Positions 46,552 to 55,886 of a DNA stretch of 64,000 nt are shown piece after piece. The notes under the pieces were generated by a model, which did no database searches, had not been told where the DNA came from, and was given only the letters and a program-made list of their open reading frames with translations. Both the position numbers and the translations under genes were made by a program. Source of the DNA: Sphingobacterium faecium (GTDB taxonomy: Bacteria; Bacteroidota; Bacteroidia; Sphingobacteriales; Sphingobacteriaceae); the NCBI RefSeq assembly GCF_003054045.1, contig NZ_QBKH01000002.1, positions 186,001 to 250,000 of the forward strand, read 5' to 3'. Within the stretch, counting starts at the first letter, position 1; every line of letters starts with the position of its first letter.

Positions 46552-47607
46552 ATGATTGGTATTTTAACTTTTTCTAGGTGTTATAATTATGGTGCTTTTC
46601 TGCAAGCTTATGCCTTACAACGTTTTTTAATTGAAAATGGATATGACAATGAACTGATCGATTACAGAAATCAGAAAAGTATCCATAATGAACTGAGGAC
46701 CATGTTTAGGCATGATGGAAATACGCCCGCTCTTTATCTTAAATTACTTTATAAATTTATGAAATTTAGGTATTACCATCGTAAGTTTAAGAAAACAAGG
46801 CATTATTTGCACCGGGAAGAATTGGGAGAAAAGCACTATCATACGGTCATCATTGGGAGTGATCAAATTTGGTGCTACACCAAGGAGTGGGGGGGAGTAG
46901 ATACACCGTATTTTTCGGATCAGCTGTCTGCAGATAAAATCATCGCATATGCTGCAAGTATGGGACCGGATAATTTCGATCGACAGCATCCCAGAAGTAT
47001 TGTTCGCCTCATGAAAAACTTTGATTCTATAGGCGTTCGAGATCTGAATACCTTCAAATTTGCAACATCTTTGAATGAGAATACAGTCAGACTTGTTTTA
47101 GATCCAACCCTTATTTATAATTTTGATCAGGAAATTAAGGATGTTCACTTCAAAAACTATATCCTTTTTTATTCTGATGGTCTGCTTCCAGATGATAAAA
47201 TCATTCAGGAGATGAAAGCATTAAGTCGGGAAAAAGGTTTACAAATCATATCAATTGGTAAAAAATTTGACTGGGCAGATCGAAATATTATCGCTCCATC
47301 GCCTTTCCGCTGGATGGGCTATATCAAACATGCCGATTTTGTCTTTACGTGCATGTTCCATGGGCTACTTTTTTCCATGAAGTTTAATAAACAATTTGCA
47401 CTCTTTCTAATTCCCGAGCGGGAAAATAAGTGTTTAGATTTTCTAAGACGTGTTGATCTGACTGGAAGGGTCGTGCGAGAACAATCGGATATGAACCGTT
47501 TGCTGGAATCAAAAATAGATTATCGCCCCGTAAATGAATTTTTAAAGAAAGAGCAGATTGTTTCTGCGTCATTTTTACATGAAAATTTAAAAAAGAATAC
47601 GCTGTAA
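46552..47607 (+). CDS. Polysaccharide pyruvyl transferase family protein
   Basis: The 351-residue protein starts with ILTFSRCYNYGAFLQAYAL and has GSDQIW (102-107) and FTCMFHGLLFSMKF. These motifs define the PPT subgroup common in Bacteroidota capsule loci next to F420-hydrogenase-beta-like proteins; one such gene is present at 53547-55277. The transfer of pyruvate has not been shown for this subgroup. It is cytosolic, with no membrane segments. Confidence 0.82.
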   Translation: MIGILTFSRCYNYGAFLQAYALQRFLIENGYDNELIDYRNQKSIHNELRTMFRHDGNTPALYLKLLYKFMKFRYYHRKFKKTRHYLHREELGEKHYHTVIIGSDQIWCYTKEWGGVDTPYFSDQLSADKIIAYAASMGPDNFDRQHPRSIVRLMKNFDSIGVRDLNTFKFATSLNENTVRLVLDPTLIYNFDQEIKDVHFKNYILFYSDGLLPDDKIIQEMKALSREKGLQIISIGKKFDWADRNIIAPSPFRWMGYIKHADFVFTCMFHGLLFSMKFNKQFALFLIPERENKCLDFLRRVDLTGRVVREQSDMNRLLESKIDYRPVNEFLKKEQIVSASFLHENLKKNTL

Positions 47608-47924
47608 TCAATTTTTAGCTCGCTAAAATTTTGTTGCAATTTGCGGTTTTATGCTATTCTTATACTTTTAATTTGATTTACATTAAAAATAATTCCTTTA
47701 TTTTTGATGTTAAATAGGTTGTTATGAAGATTTTGTAACGAATCTATTGTATTAGATATAATTAATTTGCGTTTTCTTGCGTATTTTATTTTTTATGCTT
47801 ATCCTTACAGCAGAAAAGGAATAGCAAGTGTATTTCTTTTACACGATTATAAACCCCGTATAACCGCATTGTACCAAATAACGATTAAAAATAATGGCCA
47901 GGTTATAGGAATGATCTCATCAAT
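47608..47924. other. Intergenic region upstream of the second namZ
   Basis: 317 AT-rich bases with no coding frame of note. It contains the candidate promoter listed separately and a leader of about 210 bases before the namZ start, without an obvious riboswitch or hairpin. Confidence 0.4.
47672..47706 (+). promoter_or_regulatory. Candidate promoter upstream of the second namZ
   Basis: TTTG at 47672-47675 and TATTTTTG at 47699-47706 are separated by 23 bases, within the range of the Bacteroidota consensus. The predicted leader is long (about 210 bases), which lowers confidence that it is the only promoter. Confidence 0.45.
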
Positions 47925-49115
47925 ATGAAAACAGTTAAAATTATCTTCAGCTTTTGCATCGTCCTGTTACTCACTAATCCTCTTGTTGCTCAAATCCGTA
48001 CAGGAGCTGATCAAACTTCGGAATATCTCGATTATTTGAAAGGGAAAAGAATTGGGATGGTGGTTAATCCTACTTCACGAATCGGGGATCAATCCAGTGT
48101 GGATAGTCTGATCGCTCTTGGGGTTAATATTGTGAAAGTATTTGGTCCGGAACATGGTTTCCGTGGCGATGTGGGTGCAGGGGTAAAGGTGACAGATGCC
48201 ATCGATCCAACGACAGGGGTCAAAATCGTTTCTTTATATGGAAAGACCAATAAGCCGACAAAAGAGATGCTGGCAGATGTGGATCTGATGATTTTTGATA
48301 TTCAAGATATCGGTGTTCGCTATTTTACGTATATCGGAACCATGCATCGCGTGATGGAAGCCTGTGCGGAGCAGGGAAAAGAGCTGTTGATCTTAGATCG
48401 ACCTAATCCTAATGGATACTTTATCGATGGACCTATTCTGGATATGGCGTTCAAATCAGGAATCGGCATGCATCCTGTGCCTGTCACCCATGGAATGACA
48501 GTCGGGGAATATGCGCAGATGATCAATGGGGAAGGCTGGTTGGCAAATGGTGTGCAGTGTAACATCAAGATTGTACCGGTGGCAAACTATACGCATGATA
48601 TGGAATATATACCGCCTGTACATATGTCTCCGAATATCAATACCTATCAGGCTGTCCTGTTATACCCCTCGACTTGCTTATTTGAAGGTACAGTGTTAAG
48701 TGAAGGAAGAGGCACTTTATTTCCATTTACCGTGATTGGTGCGCCTGAATTAAAGGATAAATATGATTTTTCGTTTACGCCAGTCCGTATACCCAATATG
48801 AGTGCAACCCCCATTCACCTCAATAAACCATGCTATGGCTTGGACTTAAGAACAGTCGATCTACAAAAATTAAGAGCATCTAAGCAAATTGACCTTTCGT
48901 GGTTGATCGAGACCTATCAGAACTATCCGAATCAAAAAATATTTTTTGATCATAAGCAAAGTAAAGAAATTGTCGTATTTGATAAGTTAGCGGGAGGACC
49001 TGCGCTACGGGAGGCTATTATTGCAGGTAAGTCTGCGGATGAAATTCGTAAAAGCTGGGAACCGGGATTAGCGACCTATAAAGAAATGAGAAAGAAATAT
49101 TTAATTTATCAGTAA
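47925..49115 (+). CDS. NamZ-like exo-beta-N-acetylmuramidase (DUF1343, GH171), secreted form
   Basis: The 396-residue protein has a cleavable signal peptide (to about LVAQ, residue 23) rather than a lipobox. The DUF1343 motifs are complete: GMVVNPTS, FGPEHGFRGD, IFDIQDIGVRYFTY, LDRPNPNG, HGMTVGEYAQMING and EGRGTLFPF. It is a paralogue of the lipoprotein at 35410-36660. It should act in the periplasm on MurNAc-ended peptidoglycan pieces. It is followed by a TonB-dependent-type barrel gene; why it lies inside a glycan locus is unclear. Confidence 0.88.
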   Translation: MKTVKIIFSFCIVLLLTNPLVAQIRTGADQTSEYLDYLKGKRIGMVVNPTSRIGDQSSVDSLIALGVNIVKVFGPEHGFRGDVGAGVKVTDAIDPTTGVKIVSLYGKTNKPTKEMLADVDLMIFDIQDIGVRYFTYIGTMHRVMEACAEQGKELLILDRPNPNGYFIDGPILDMAFKSGIGMHPVPVTHGMTVGEYAQMINGEGWLANGVQCNIKIVPVANYTHDMEYIPPVHMSPNINTYQAVLLYPSTCLFEGTVLSEGRGTLFPFTVIGAPELKDKYDFSFTPVRIPNMSATPIHLNKPCYGLDLRTVDLQKLRASKQIDLSWLIETYQNYPNQKIFFDHKQSKEIVVFDKLAGGPALREAIIAGKSADEIRKSWEPGLATYKEMRKKYLIYQ

Positions 49116-49190
49116 GATTTTCTCTAAAGTTTCATTCTTATCGTATATTTATTGCGGTATAGGTATCTTGATACCCCGTAAGGTGTTATT

Positions 49191-49230
49191 TCAATAGGAT
49201 TAAGCAAATAATCCTATTGAAGTGATCACT
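49191..49230. repeat. Inverted repeat plus palindrome upstream of barrel gene
   Basis: A perfect 11-base inverted repeat (49191-49201 / 49210-49220, loop 8) is followed directly by the 10-base palindrome agtgatcact (49221-49230). There is no T run after the stem, so it is a weak terminator candidate for namZ at best. It could instead be an operator for the following gene. Confidence 0.5.
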
Positions 49231-49261
49231 CCATTCACAAAATTCAAGCGTTAATAAACCG

Positions 49262-51694
49262 ATGATATCATATCCAGTTTTAAGATCCTTATGGGTTGTA
49301 ATAATGGTTTTATTTTGTACGCAGCTATATGGGCAAGTACACGATAAACGCATTACCGGAAAAGTTGTTGATCAGCACCAGTCGCCTATATCTTTGGCTA
49401 CGATAAGTCTTTATGATCACAGTGAAAAGTTAGTTTTGAGTACTGCAACAGATCGTTTAGGACAATTTCAGCTAAAATTTGATCAAGCAGGGAGCTATTT
49501 TGTAAGAGTGAGGCATATGGGTCATCAAGACCAACAGTCTGCAGTTTTTGAATGGTCAACCATCGATCTCGGCACGTTTACGCTTGTGCCATTGGCCAAT
49601 ACCTTGGCAGAGGTGGCTGTGGAGGGGAAGAAAAAAATAATCCAGATCGACGGTGGTACGCTTATTTATAATGTCGAAAGCACGATTGGTGGACAGGATG
49701 TTTCTGTTTTGGAAGCATTGAAAAGAGCTCCCGGTGTTTATGTTGAAAACGAAAGTGACATTACACTCAATGGAAAAAGTGGAGTACAGATTTTATTGGA
49801 TGGTCGTCAGACTTTTCTTTCTGGAAAAGAATTGACAGATCTGTTAAAATCATTGTCATCCAATAACCTCAAGTCCATTGAAATCATCAATAGCCCAACG
49901 GCTAAATACGACGCTACCGGATCAGCGGGTATTATCAATATCAAAACGAAAAAAAATCAGGTATCAGGACTTAATGGTACGGTCACCAGCACTTTAGCGT
50001 ATGGAGTCACTGCTAAACAGCTCCAAAATGTTGCGCTCAATTACCGGAAAGATAAATTAAATGTATATGGTAATTATAGCCACACTTTTGGTCATTATAA
50101 TTACCTGTACGGGACAAACCGTCAGCAAAATGGAAAAGCCTATGATAGCCATACGGATGACGTGGACAAGCGCCAGAAAATGTCGACACAGGTGGGGGTC
50201 GACTACAATCTAAACGCTAAAAATACCATCGGTTTTTTGGCAAATGGCAATTTTATTTTTGGAGGGGGGATCACCGATACCCGGACAGCAATCAGTACCC
50301 TTCCGTCCTTAGTGATGGAAGAAACACTGGATGCTATAAACGATTATTATGGACAAGGTACTGCACGTTATAATTTTAACTTCAACTACAAATATGAAGA
50401 CACGCTGGGCAGGAGTTTGAATATCGATGCGGATTATGGTTTTTTTGATAAGTGGAATAAAAATCTACAATCCAACACCTACCGTGATCAGCAACAAACC
50501 CTTCTTCAGGAAAATCTATACCGGACGCTCAATGGGATCGATATCGATCTAAAAGGAATCAAACTTGACTACGGGATGAACCTCTGGCAAGGTAAGTTGG
50601 AAACAGGTTTGAAGTATTCGAATGTCGGTTCTCGAAACAATTCGAGATTTTATCATGTAGGTGCTGCCGCTGATAGTTTGGATAATCGACGCTCCAATGA
50701 TTTTCATTTTGATGAGCATACCTCCAGTGCTTATGTCGATTATAAACGAACGCTAGGAAAATGGTCGCTCCAGGGTGGATTGAGATTAGAAAATTCACGT
50801 TCAACAGGCCAATTATTTTACAAAGAGAACGGTGCGGATCTGGACGATGAAATTAATCGCAATTTTACCAACCTCTTTCCATTTTTTTCTGCTACCAGAC
50901 CGTTTGGTGAGCATCAAACTCTTTCTTTGTCTTATGCCAAACGGATAGAGAGACCGGCTTATGCCGATCTGAACCCGTTTATCTATATGCTAGACGAATT
51001 ATCTTTTTGGCAGGGAAATCCGTTTTTAAGTCCATCACTCACCCATCGCTTTACTGCTTTATATTCCTTAAAAAGTGCCACGGTGATCTCGTTTAACTTT
51101 GCTTATACGGATCAGTTGAATGCAAAGGTAACGGATACGCTCGATAGCGATAAAATTGTAATGATCAGCAAGAATGTAGGTACACAAAAACACTGGTCAC
51201 TAACGCTGACGCAGAATCTTGCTCCAAAACCGTGGTGGGATCTTACTTTTAATGGTCTTTTTTATTATATCCAAAATGATGTTTCTTTTGATCAGTATAG
51301 AAATCTAAACTTGCAACAGGCAGCAGGTCGTGTGAGTTTAATACAATCTTTTAAGCTGCCTTACAAGATGAAAGCCGAACTGGCGGCTGTCTATAATTCA
51401 AGACGTCTCAGTGGTGCCAATACACTAAGTAGGGCCATTAGTCAGGTAGATATTGCTTTTCAGAAAACATTACTACAAGATAAAGCGACGGTCAGGTTTG
51501 CGATCAATGACATCTATAAAGGGAATCAAAGTAAGTATACACAAAATTTCCCTGGATTTGTTTCGAATAGCTATGGTTACTACGAGTCTAGGCAGGTGCG
51601 GTTGAGTTTCAGTTATCGATTCAGCAATGGAACGGCAAAAGCGCAACGCGCACGGAAATCTGCATTGGAAAGTGAAAGTGGAAGAATTCCCTAG
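49262..51694 (+). CDS. TonB-dependent receptor-like outer-membrane barrel (OMP_b-brl_3 family)
   Basis: The 810-residue protein has a signal peptide (to about LYGQ), a carboxypeptidase-regulatory-like domain (ITGKVVDQHQSPIS; about 29-110) and a plug-like domain with LEALKRAPGVYV, ILLDGRQTFLSG and EIINSPTAKYDATGSAGIINI. A large barrel closes with VRLSFSYRF before a basic tail. This is the outer-membrane beta-barrel family widespread in Bacteroidota, whose cargo is mostly unknown. It may take up the products of the upstream NamZ (inference from order only). Confidence 0.85.
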   Translation: MISYPVLRSLWVVIMVLFCTQLYGQVHDKRITGKVVDQHQSPISLATISLYDHSEKLVLSTATDRLGQFQLKFDQAGSYFVRVRHMGHQDQQSAVFEWSTIDLGTFTLVPLANTLAEVAVEGKKKIIQIDGGTLIYNVESTIGGQDVSVLEALKRAPGVYVENESDITLNGKSGVQILLDGRQTFLSGKELTDLLKSLSSNNLKSIEIINSPTAKYDATGSAGIINIKTKKNQVSGLNGTVTSTLAYGVTAKQLQNVALNYRKDKLNVYGNYSHTFGHYNYLYGTNRQQNGKAYDSHTDDVDKRQKMSTQVGVDYNLNAKNTIGFLANGNFIFGGGITDTRTAISTLPSLVMEETLDAINDYYGQGTARYNFNFNYKYEDTLGRSLNIDADYGFFDKWNKNLQSNTYRDQQQTLLQENLYRTLNGIDIDLKGIKLDYGMNLWQGKLETGLKYSNVGSRNNSRFYHVGAAADSLDNRRSNDFHFDEHTSSAYVDYKRTLGKWSLQGGLRLENSRSTGQLFYKENGADLDDEINRNFTNLFPFFSATRPFGEHQTLSLSYAKRIERPAYADLNPFIYMLDELSFWQGNPFLSPSLTHRFTALYSLKSATVISFNFAYTDQLNAKVTDTLDSDKIVMISKNVGTQKHWSLTLTQNLAPKPWWDLTFNGLFYYIQNDVSFDQYRNLNLQQAAGRVSLIQSFKLPYKMKAELAAVYNSRRLSGANTLSRAISQVDIAFQKTLLQDKATVRFAINDIYKGNQSKYTQNFPGFVSNSYGYYESRQVRLSFSYRFSNGTAKAQRARKSALESESGRIP

Positions 51695-51711
51695 TGCGCT
51701 TGATGCTCTCT

Positions 51712-52458
51712 TTATTGTAGGATAGCTTGACCGTAGATGGACTTATCTATGAATGGATTTTTACGTGTCTGATCAGCCCATGCAACAATCGTCTTTTTTT
51801 TCGACTGGGCTCCTGACATAACCACTTCTCCATCGTTGTCGACCACATTTAATTCGAGACCTATTTTTGTTCCGATTTCTGGCTTGATGCCCAGAACTGT
51901 CCAAGGTATCTTGCACGTATACAGATAGCCCGAATCCAAATCCTGATAACTGGACTGAATGGCCGAAAGCGGTTCTGGACTGATCTGCTGTTTGCCTAAA
52001 ACTCGGATCGTATCTGATCCGTAAGTGAGTCTCAGATAAGTTAAATCTTTGAATTTTGCTTCAGGATCGAGTTTTTTAAAGTTGTCGAAAAATAGATCAA
52101 TGCCATCTAGGTCATTGATTTTTAAGTCATACGCTTTTTCTATGTCAGTCTGTGCATCGAATACATATTTTTTGTTATCGACAATTTTAAACAAGAAATA
52201 CCAATATTGATCATCCCACATACTTTTATATGCCGCAGATAAATCATGTGGGTTCTCCATCCTTTGTTCTTGTCTTGTAAACCTGATATGGGATATAGGC
52301 TCCCAGGCGCAGGAATCCCATATATGGTCAATCTGATTATCAGCCAATAAGGGTACAGTCGTTTTTTTGATCAGGATTTGTGTGGTAGGTACATCATTGC
52401 AGCCATATAAAAAGAGTGAGGCGATGCTGATCAAGCAGTAGTAAAGGAATGTTTTCAT
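51712..52458 (-). CDS. CBM9-like carbohydrate-binding lipoprotein
   Basis: The 248-residue protein has a lipobox at Cys-20 (LYGC). The mature part reads as a family-9 carbohydrate-binding-like beta-sandwich: ADNQIDHIWDSCAWEPI, SAAYKSMWDDQYWYFLFKIVD, DLDGIDLFFDN and CKIPWTVLGIKPEIGTKIGLELNVVDND. It overlaps the SGNH hydrolase gene by 4 bases, so the two are coupled. Probable surface or periplasmic glycan binding. Confidence 0.78.
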   Translation of the reverse strand: MKTFLYYCLISIASLFLYGCNDVPTTQILIKKTTVPLLADNQIDHIWDSCAWEPISHIRFTRQEQRMENPHDLSAAYKSMWDDQYWYFLFKIVDNKKYVFDAQTDIEKAYDLKINDLDGIDLFFDNFKKLDPEAKFKDLTYLRLTYGSDTIRVLGKQQISPEPLSAIQSSYQDLDSGYLYTCKIPWTVLGIKPEIGTKIGLELNVVDNDGEVVMSGAQSKKKTIVAWADQTRKNPFIDKSIYGQAILQ

Positions 52459-53510
52459 AATTGATTTGCCTTATGGGATAAAAGAGAAAAATGATCATGC
52501 GCTAGTGTATCGTATAGTGCTGTTGCTATCAAAGCATGCCCACGTTCATTAATGTGACTATCGGGGAGTGAAATGTCTTCAGGCTTGAATTCCAAGTTGA
52601 GAAATAAAGTATGGATGCCATTTTCGTTCAGGTAGGATTGTAAATTATTCTTCTCGGTATAGTAGGAGACTACTTGGAGGTTTGATCCATTTTTTGCGAG
52701 CTGCTCTTGCGTTGATTTTAACAGTTCTACAGATTTTTTGGTAGTGAGGTAGAATTCTTCCATTTCGCTAGCGCGGGAGGTTTTATCTCGATAGGCCCGC
52801 ATCAGCACTGCTTCTCTCGAAAAGCTATTTTTATTGATCGTTTCCCGACAGACAGCCCTGTACGTATAGGAGAGGTCATATAGCGTTTTAAAAAAGGTTT
52901 TACCCTCGAGTTCATCTACTAGGTTTTGGGCCTTAATTTTTGTAGAATCATTGGTATAGGTAAGGAGATAGTTTTTATAAATAGCGCGCTGCATAACGCC
53001 TAAACTGATCGGGAAGCTCATTTCCAGTAAAATAAGATCGGGTTTATATCCGGAGAGTTCTGCCGTTAATAACTGCAGATTTGCCAAGCCTCGCCCCTGT
53101 CCATCCATACTGCAGTTTATAATTTCAACTTTTTTCTTAGCCTGATCAAATCGTTCTTGCAATTGAACGGCATAATTTTTCTCACCATCCATATATATTC
53201 CCGTTGCAAAAGATGCACCTACGATCATAATTCTAGCAACATCAGCTTTTTTTTCAGTACTGAATTCTGGAGAATAAAATCCTTTGGAGTTTATCTTAAT
53301 ATGCCTTTTACCTATTCCAGGTTTACTGATATACCCTTCGCTTGAGGGTATGTGTCGATATCCATAGAGACTATCGGGTTGGAAAATGAGTGGGGGTTCC
53401 TGATTTTTTAGCTCCTCACGGTACCAGATTCTGAAAAATAATTCTGAGCATCCGATTCCGACAATGAGGACTAAGAAAACGATTTTAATGAATTTGTAAC
53501 TGCGCATCAT
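52455..53510 (-). CDS. SGNH/GDSL-family hydrolase, membrane-anchored
   Basis: The 351-residue protein has one N-terminal membrane helix (about 8-26) and a periplasmic SGNH domain. Block I is IVGASFATG (Ser-100), an Asn-containing NCSMDGQGRG follows, and block V is DSHINERGH (Asp-317, His-319). The family contains O-acetyl esterases and acetyltransferases that modify polysaccharides. Coupling with a CBM9-like lipoprotein suggests trimming of acetyl groups on the region-E glycan (inference). Confidence 0.78.
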   Translation of the reverse strand: MMRSYKFIKIVFLVLIVGIGCSELFFRIWYREELKNQEPPLIFQPDSLYGYRHIPSSEGYISKPGIGKRHIKINSKGFYSPEFSTEKKADVARIMIVGASFATGIYMDGEKNYAVQLQERFDQAKKKVEIINCSMDGQGRGLANLQLLTAELSGYKPDLILLEMSFPISLGVMQRAIYKNYLLTYTNDSTKIKAQNLVDELEGKTFFKTLYDLSYTYRAVCRETINKNSFSREAVLMRAYRDKTSRASEMEEFYLTTKKSVELLKSTQEQLAKNGSNLQVVSYYTEKNNLQSYLNENGIHTLFLNLEFKPEDISLPDSHINERGHALIATALYDTLAHDHFSLLSHKANQL

Positions 53511-53546
53511 AATTGGAAAACTTGTTTTTGGGATTGGGGAATTGCG

Positions 53547-55277
53547 TTAAATGACCGGTTTTTTGAAAAAGAAATTTAGGAAAAAGATAGATATAAGTGC
53601 AAATACAGCATATTGGACGGTTAATAGGAAACTGGAACGGAGTAATAATTCAACGATAAATATAGAGCAAAGCAGTAAGACCGCTAATCCTTTGAAAAAA
53701 CGGGTATGCTGATTTCTTTTTCTTAAGAATATGAATAAAGGTGTTAGGATCATTGAAAATAGAAATGGGTATACAAGTGCCCGGATCACAAGATGAGCCT
53801 CTGATGGATCATGCTGTTCTGGAACCGCGTTCGCTTTCATAATAACAAGTGAAAGAAGAAGATTGGTACCCATTGCGATAAGCGCGGCCTTAAATCCCAA
53901 AATCAATGTTGCGACAAGGATACGGTGGTAGATCAGCTGGTGATAAATTTTTCCGATGATTTTTGCCCATATGATGTAAAGGAGAGGTTTGCCGACTTTA
54001 TTGGCTAGCCAAAATACGCGATGGCTCCAAAAAGATATTAAATAGCGTAAGCGATAACTGATTCTTTTGGAAATTGGAATACGATCATAAGCCGGGGAGA
54101 CCCTTTTGTTGAGCGCCAACTTAGGAGGGATCACCGATAATCGAAAAGATAGGCCTTCCCGGCGATGTCTTAATCCGGCGTCTTGGGTCTGTTGTACAAA
54201 TGCGGCATTGACTTCTTTTAACTCCAGCTTCTGGGTATGGATGCCGTTTTTCAGGATCTCCAATAAACCCTTTGAGCGAACAATAACCACATTTGTCCCC
54301 TGATCATCGGAAGAGTAAGGTTCGATCCAAGCATCTCCAAAAGAAATGTCCGCAGTTTCAGAAACGACATCATCGCAAAAATTACAGGCGGAGTTCATAA
54401 AAAAGCCCGCACCCCAATCACCATCTGCTAATAACTCCCAATTATACTCTCTATTTTGTCCATTTTTCAATGAAAATTTAGCAAAATAAAGATTGGCAGG
54501 TCTACCGGATTGTTTTGCTCTAAAGTCTAAAGTCGCTACGTTTTGAAATGGGATACCAGATTGTAAAGCAAAGCTTTCAACCATTTTGCTGCTTTTCATA
54601 TGGCCACAAAATAATCCCAGGGTGTAGCGGATCCGTTCTTTAAAAACGGGGTTTGTATTTCTTAGTAACTGGACTGCCTTAATAAAACAAGGAATACCGA
54701 CAACGGCATACTTTCCGGGAGTAGCGGTAATGAGGCTTAATATCTGAGAAAGATCGGTCGGATAATATCTGGATTTTGCTCCTTCCTGCAGTTCTTCTTG
54801 GGTCCTCGATATGCGATATTGAAACAGAGGTTGCCCTTCTGATGGTGCTATAACCGGTACGACATGCGCTATGCCATCGATCAGGCCTAGATCTAATAAT
54901 GTGGTCGCAACCCAGCTGACCATGCCTCCGGAACTTCCATTGGCTCGAATATCGATTTGATTGCTATAACCTACATAAGCTCGTTCGTAACGTCCGATCA
55001 AATGATTGGAGTGGCGGGCTTGAGGAAAATTTAATACAGATAGCTGGTCCTCATGAGGTGCATGTGGAGAGAATGGGCAGGTTTGGGACAGCGTTTTGGA
55101 TGGACGGTCAAGCCATTGTTGAGGACCCGTAGGGACGAGCTGTCCAAAGCAATCAAATGCCATTTTGGCCCCTTCGTTTTGTTGGGCGACACAGCTGCCG
55201 CAACCAATACATAGTCCTGATTTTATCACATGATTTGGGCTGATCGGATTATTCATAGACATAGAGCTTGATGTCAC
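53547..55277 (-). CDS. F420-hydrogenase/dehydrogenase beta-subunit-like iron-sulfur protein with C-terminal membrane segments
   Basis: The protein has 576 residues. The N-terminus holds a ferredoxin-type cluster CIGCGSC (Cys-23, 26, 29) with QTCPFSP supplying the fourth ligand. The FrhB-type domain shows ANGSSGGMVSW, VGIPCFIKAVQLL and LGLFCGH, and the C-terminal ACNFCDD...ADISFGDAW is also present. Residues after about 440 are unusual, with four hydrophobic segments. Similar proteins without the membrane part occur in capsule loci beside pyruvyl-transferase-family genes. The reaction is unknown; a redox step on a sugar is possible. An internal Met at codon 8 could be the start. Confidence 0.8.
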   Translation of the reverse strand: MTSSSMSMNNPISPNHVIKSGLCIGCGSCVAQQNEGAKMAFDCFGQLVPTGPQQWLDRPSKTLSQTCPFSPHAPHEDQLSVLNFPQARHSNHLIGRYERAYVGYSNQIDIRANGSSGGMVSWVATTLLDLGLIDGIAHVVPVIAPSEGQPLFQYRISRTQEELQEGAKSRYYPTDLSQILSLITATPGKYAVVGIPCFIKAVQLLRNTNPVFKERIRYTLGLFCGHMKSSKMVESFALQSGIPFQNVATLDFRAKQSGRPANLYFAKFSLKNGQNREYNWELLADGDWGAGFFMNSACNFCDDVVSETADISFGDAWIEPYSSDDQGTNVVIVRSKGLLEILKNGIHTQKLELKEVNAAFVQQTQDAGLRHRREGLSFRLSVIPPKLALNKRVSPAYDRIPISKRISYRLRYLISFWSHRVFWLANKVGKPLLYIIWAKIIGKIYHQLIYHRILVATLILGFKAALIAMGTNLLLSLVIMKANAVPEQHDPSEAHLVIRALVYPFLFSMILTPLFIFLRKRNQHTRFFKGLAVLLLCSIFIVELLLRSSFLLTVQYAVFALISIFFLNFFFKKPVI

Positions 55278-55587
55278 ATTGGTTTATACTTACGCTAGGT
55301 TATTGATCAAATTCAGACAAGAAGCCTTATTTGCTGCTATTTTATCTTCTAACAATGTCAAAATGATAGAACAGGTATCGAGCAGATGTGATAGCGGCTT
55401 GTCTAACTGCAAATAAATATAAAGTTTTTTTCTTGTATTTTAAATTAATACATCAATCTTATATAAAACGTGCTGCTTGCTTAATTGAATCGGTCGATTT
55501 TACTTAGATCGGAAGAATAAATAGGAAGAAAAACATATTTATAATAATGAATTATTTTCATTAACTTTAGTTGACTAAACTAAATTT
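55278..55587. other. Divergent intergenic region before the carrier-protein operon
   Basis: 310 AT-rich bases, no coding frame. Near the right end a short dyad (tttagt-tg-actaaa, 55566-55579) lies just upstream of the carrier-protein start. TAACTTTA (55562-55568 region) resembles but does not match the -7 consensus. Confidence 0.4.
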
Positions 55588-55851
55588 ATGGAAACCAATA
55601 CTGCATTTAAAACCAAAATAGCTAAAGTGCTAACCGAATTATTGTCTAGAGAAATCAATCCTGATGAATTAAATGAAGAGACCGATCTGATCGATGGTAT
55701 AGGTCTCAATTCGCTAGATTTCCTTCAGTTTATCCTTAAACTCGAAAATGAATTTGATATCGAAATCGATATCGAAAAATTAGAGCTCCATTATTTTAAG
55801 AAAATGGGACATTTAAGGGAATTCATTACGCAAGTACAGGAGGCTGAATAA
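55588..55851 (+). CDS. Acyl carrier protein
   Basis: The 87-residue four-helix carrier protein has phosphopantetheine attachment Ser-42 in GIGLNSLDFLQF (a variant of the DSLD motif). An acidic helix with IEIDIEKLE follows. It is probably a dedicated carrier charged by the acyl-AMP ligase of the same region rather than the housekeeping AcpP, as it lies among glycan genes away from fatty-acid synthesis. It starts an operon with a GT4 14 or more bases downstream. Confidence 0.88.
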   Translation: METNTAFKTKIAKVLTELLSREINPDELNEETDLIDGIGLNSLDFLQFILKLENEFDIEIDIEKLELHYFKKMGHLREFITQVQEAE

Positions 55852-55886
55852 GCGGAGCATCACCGTTGTGGAATGCTGTAAAAGAA

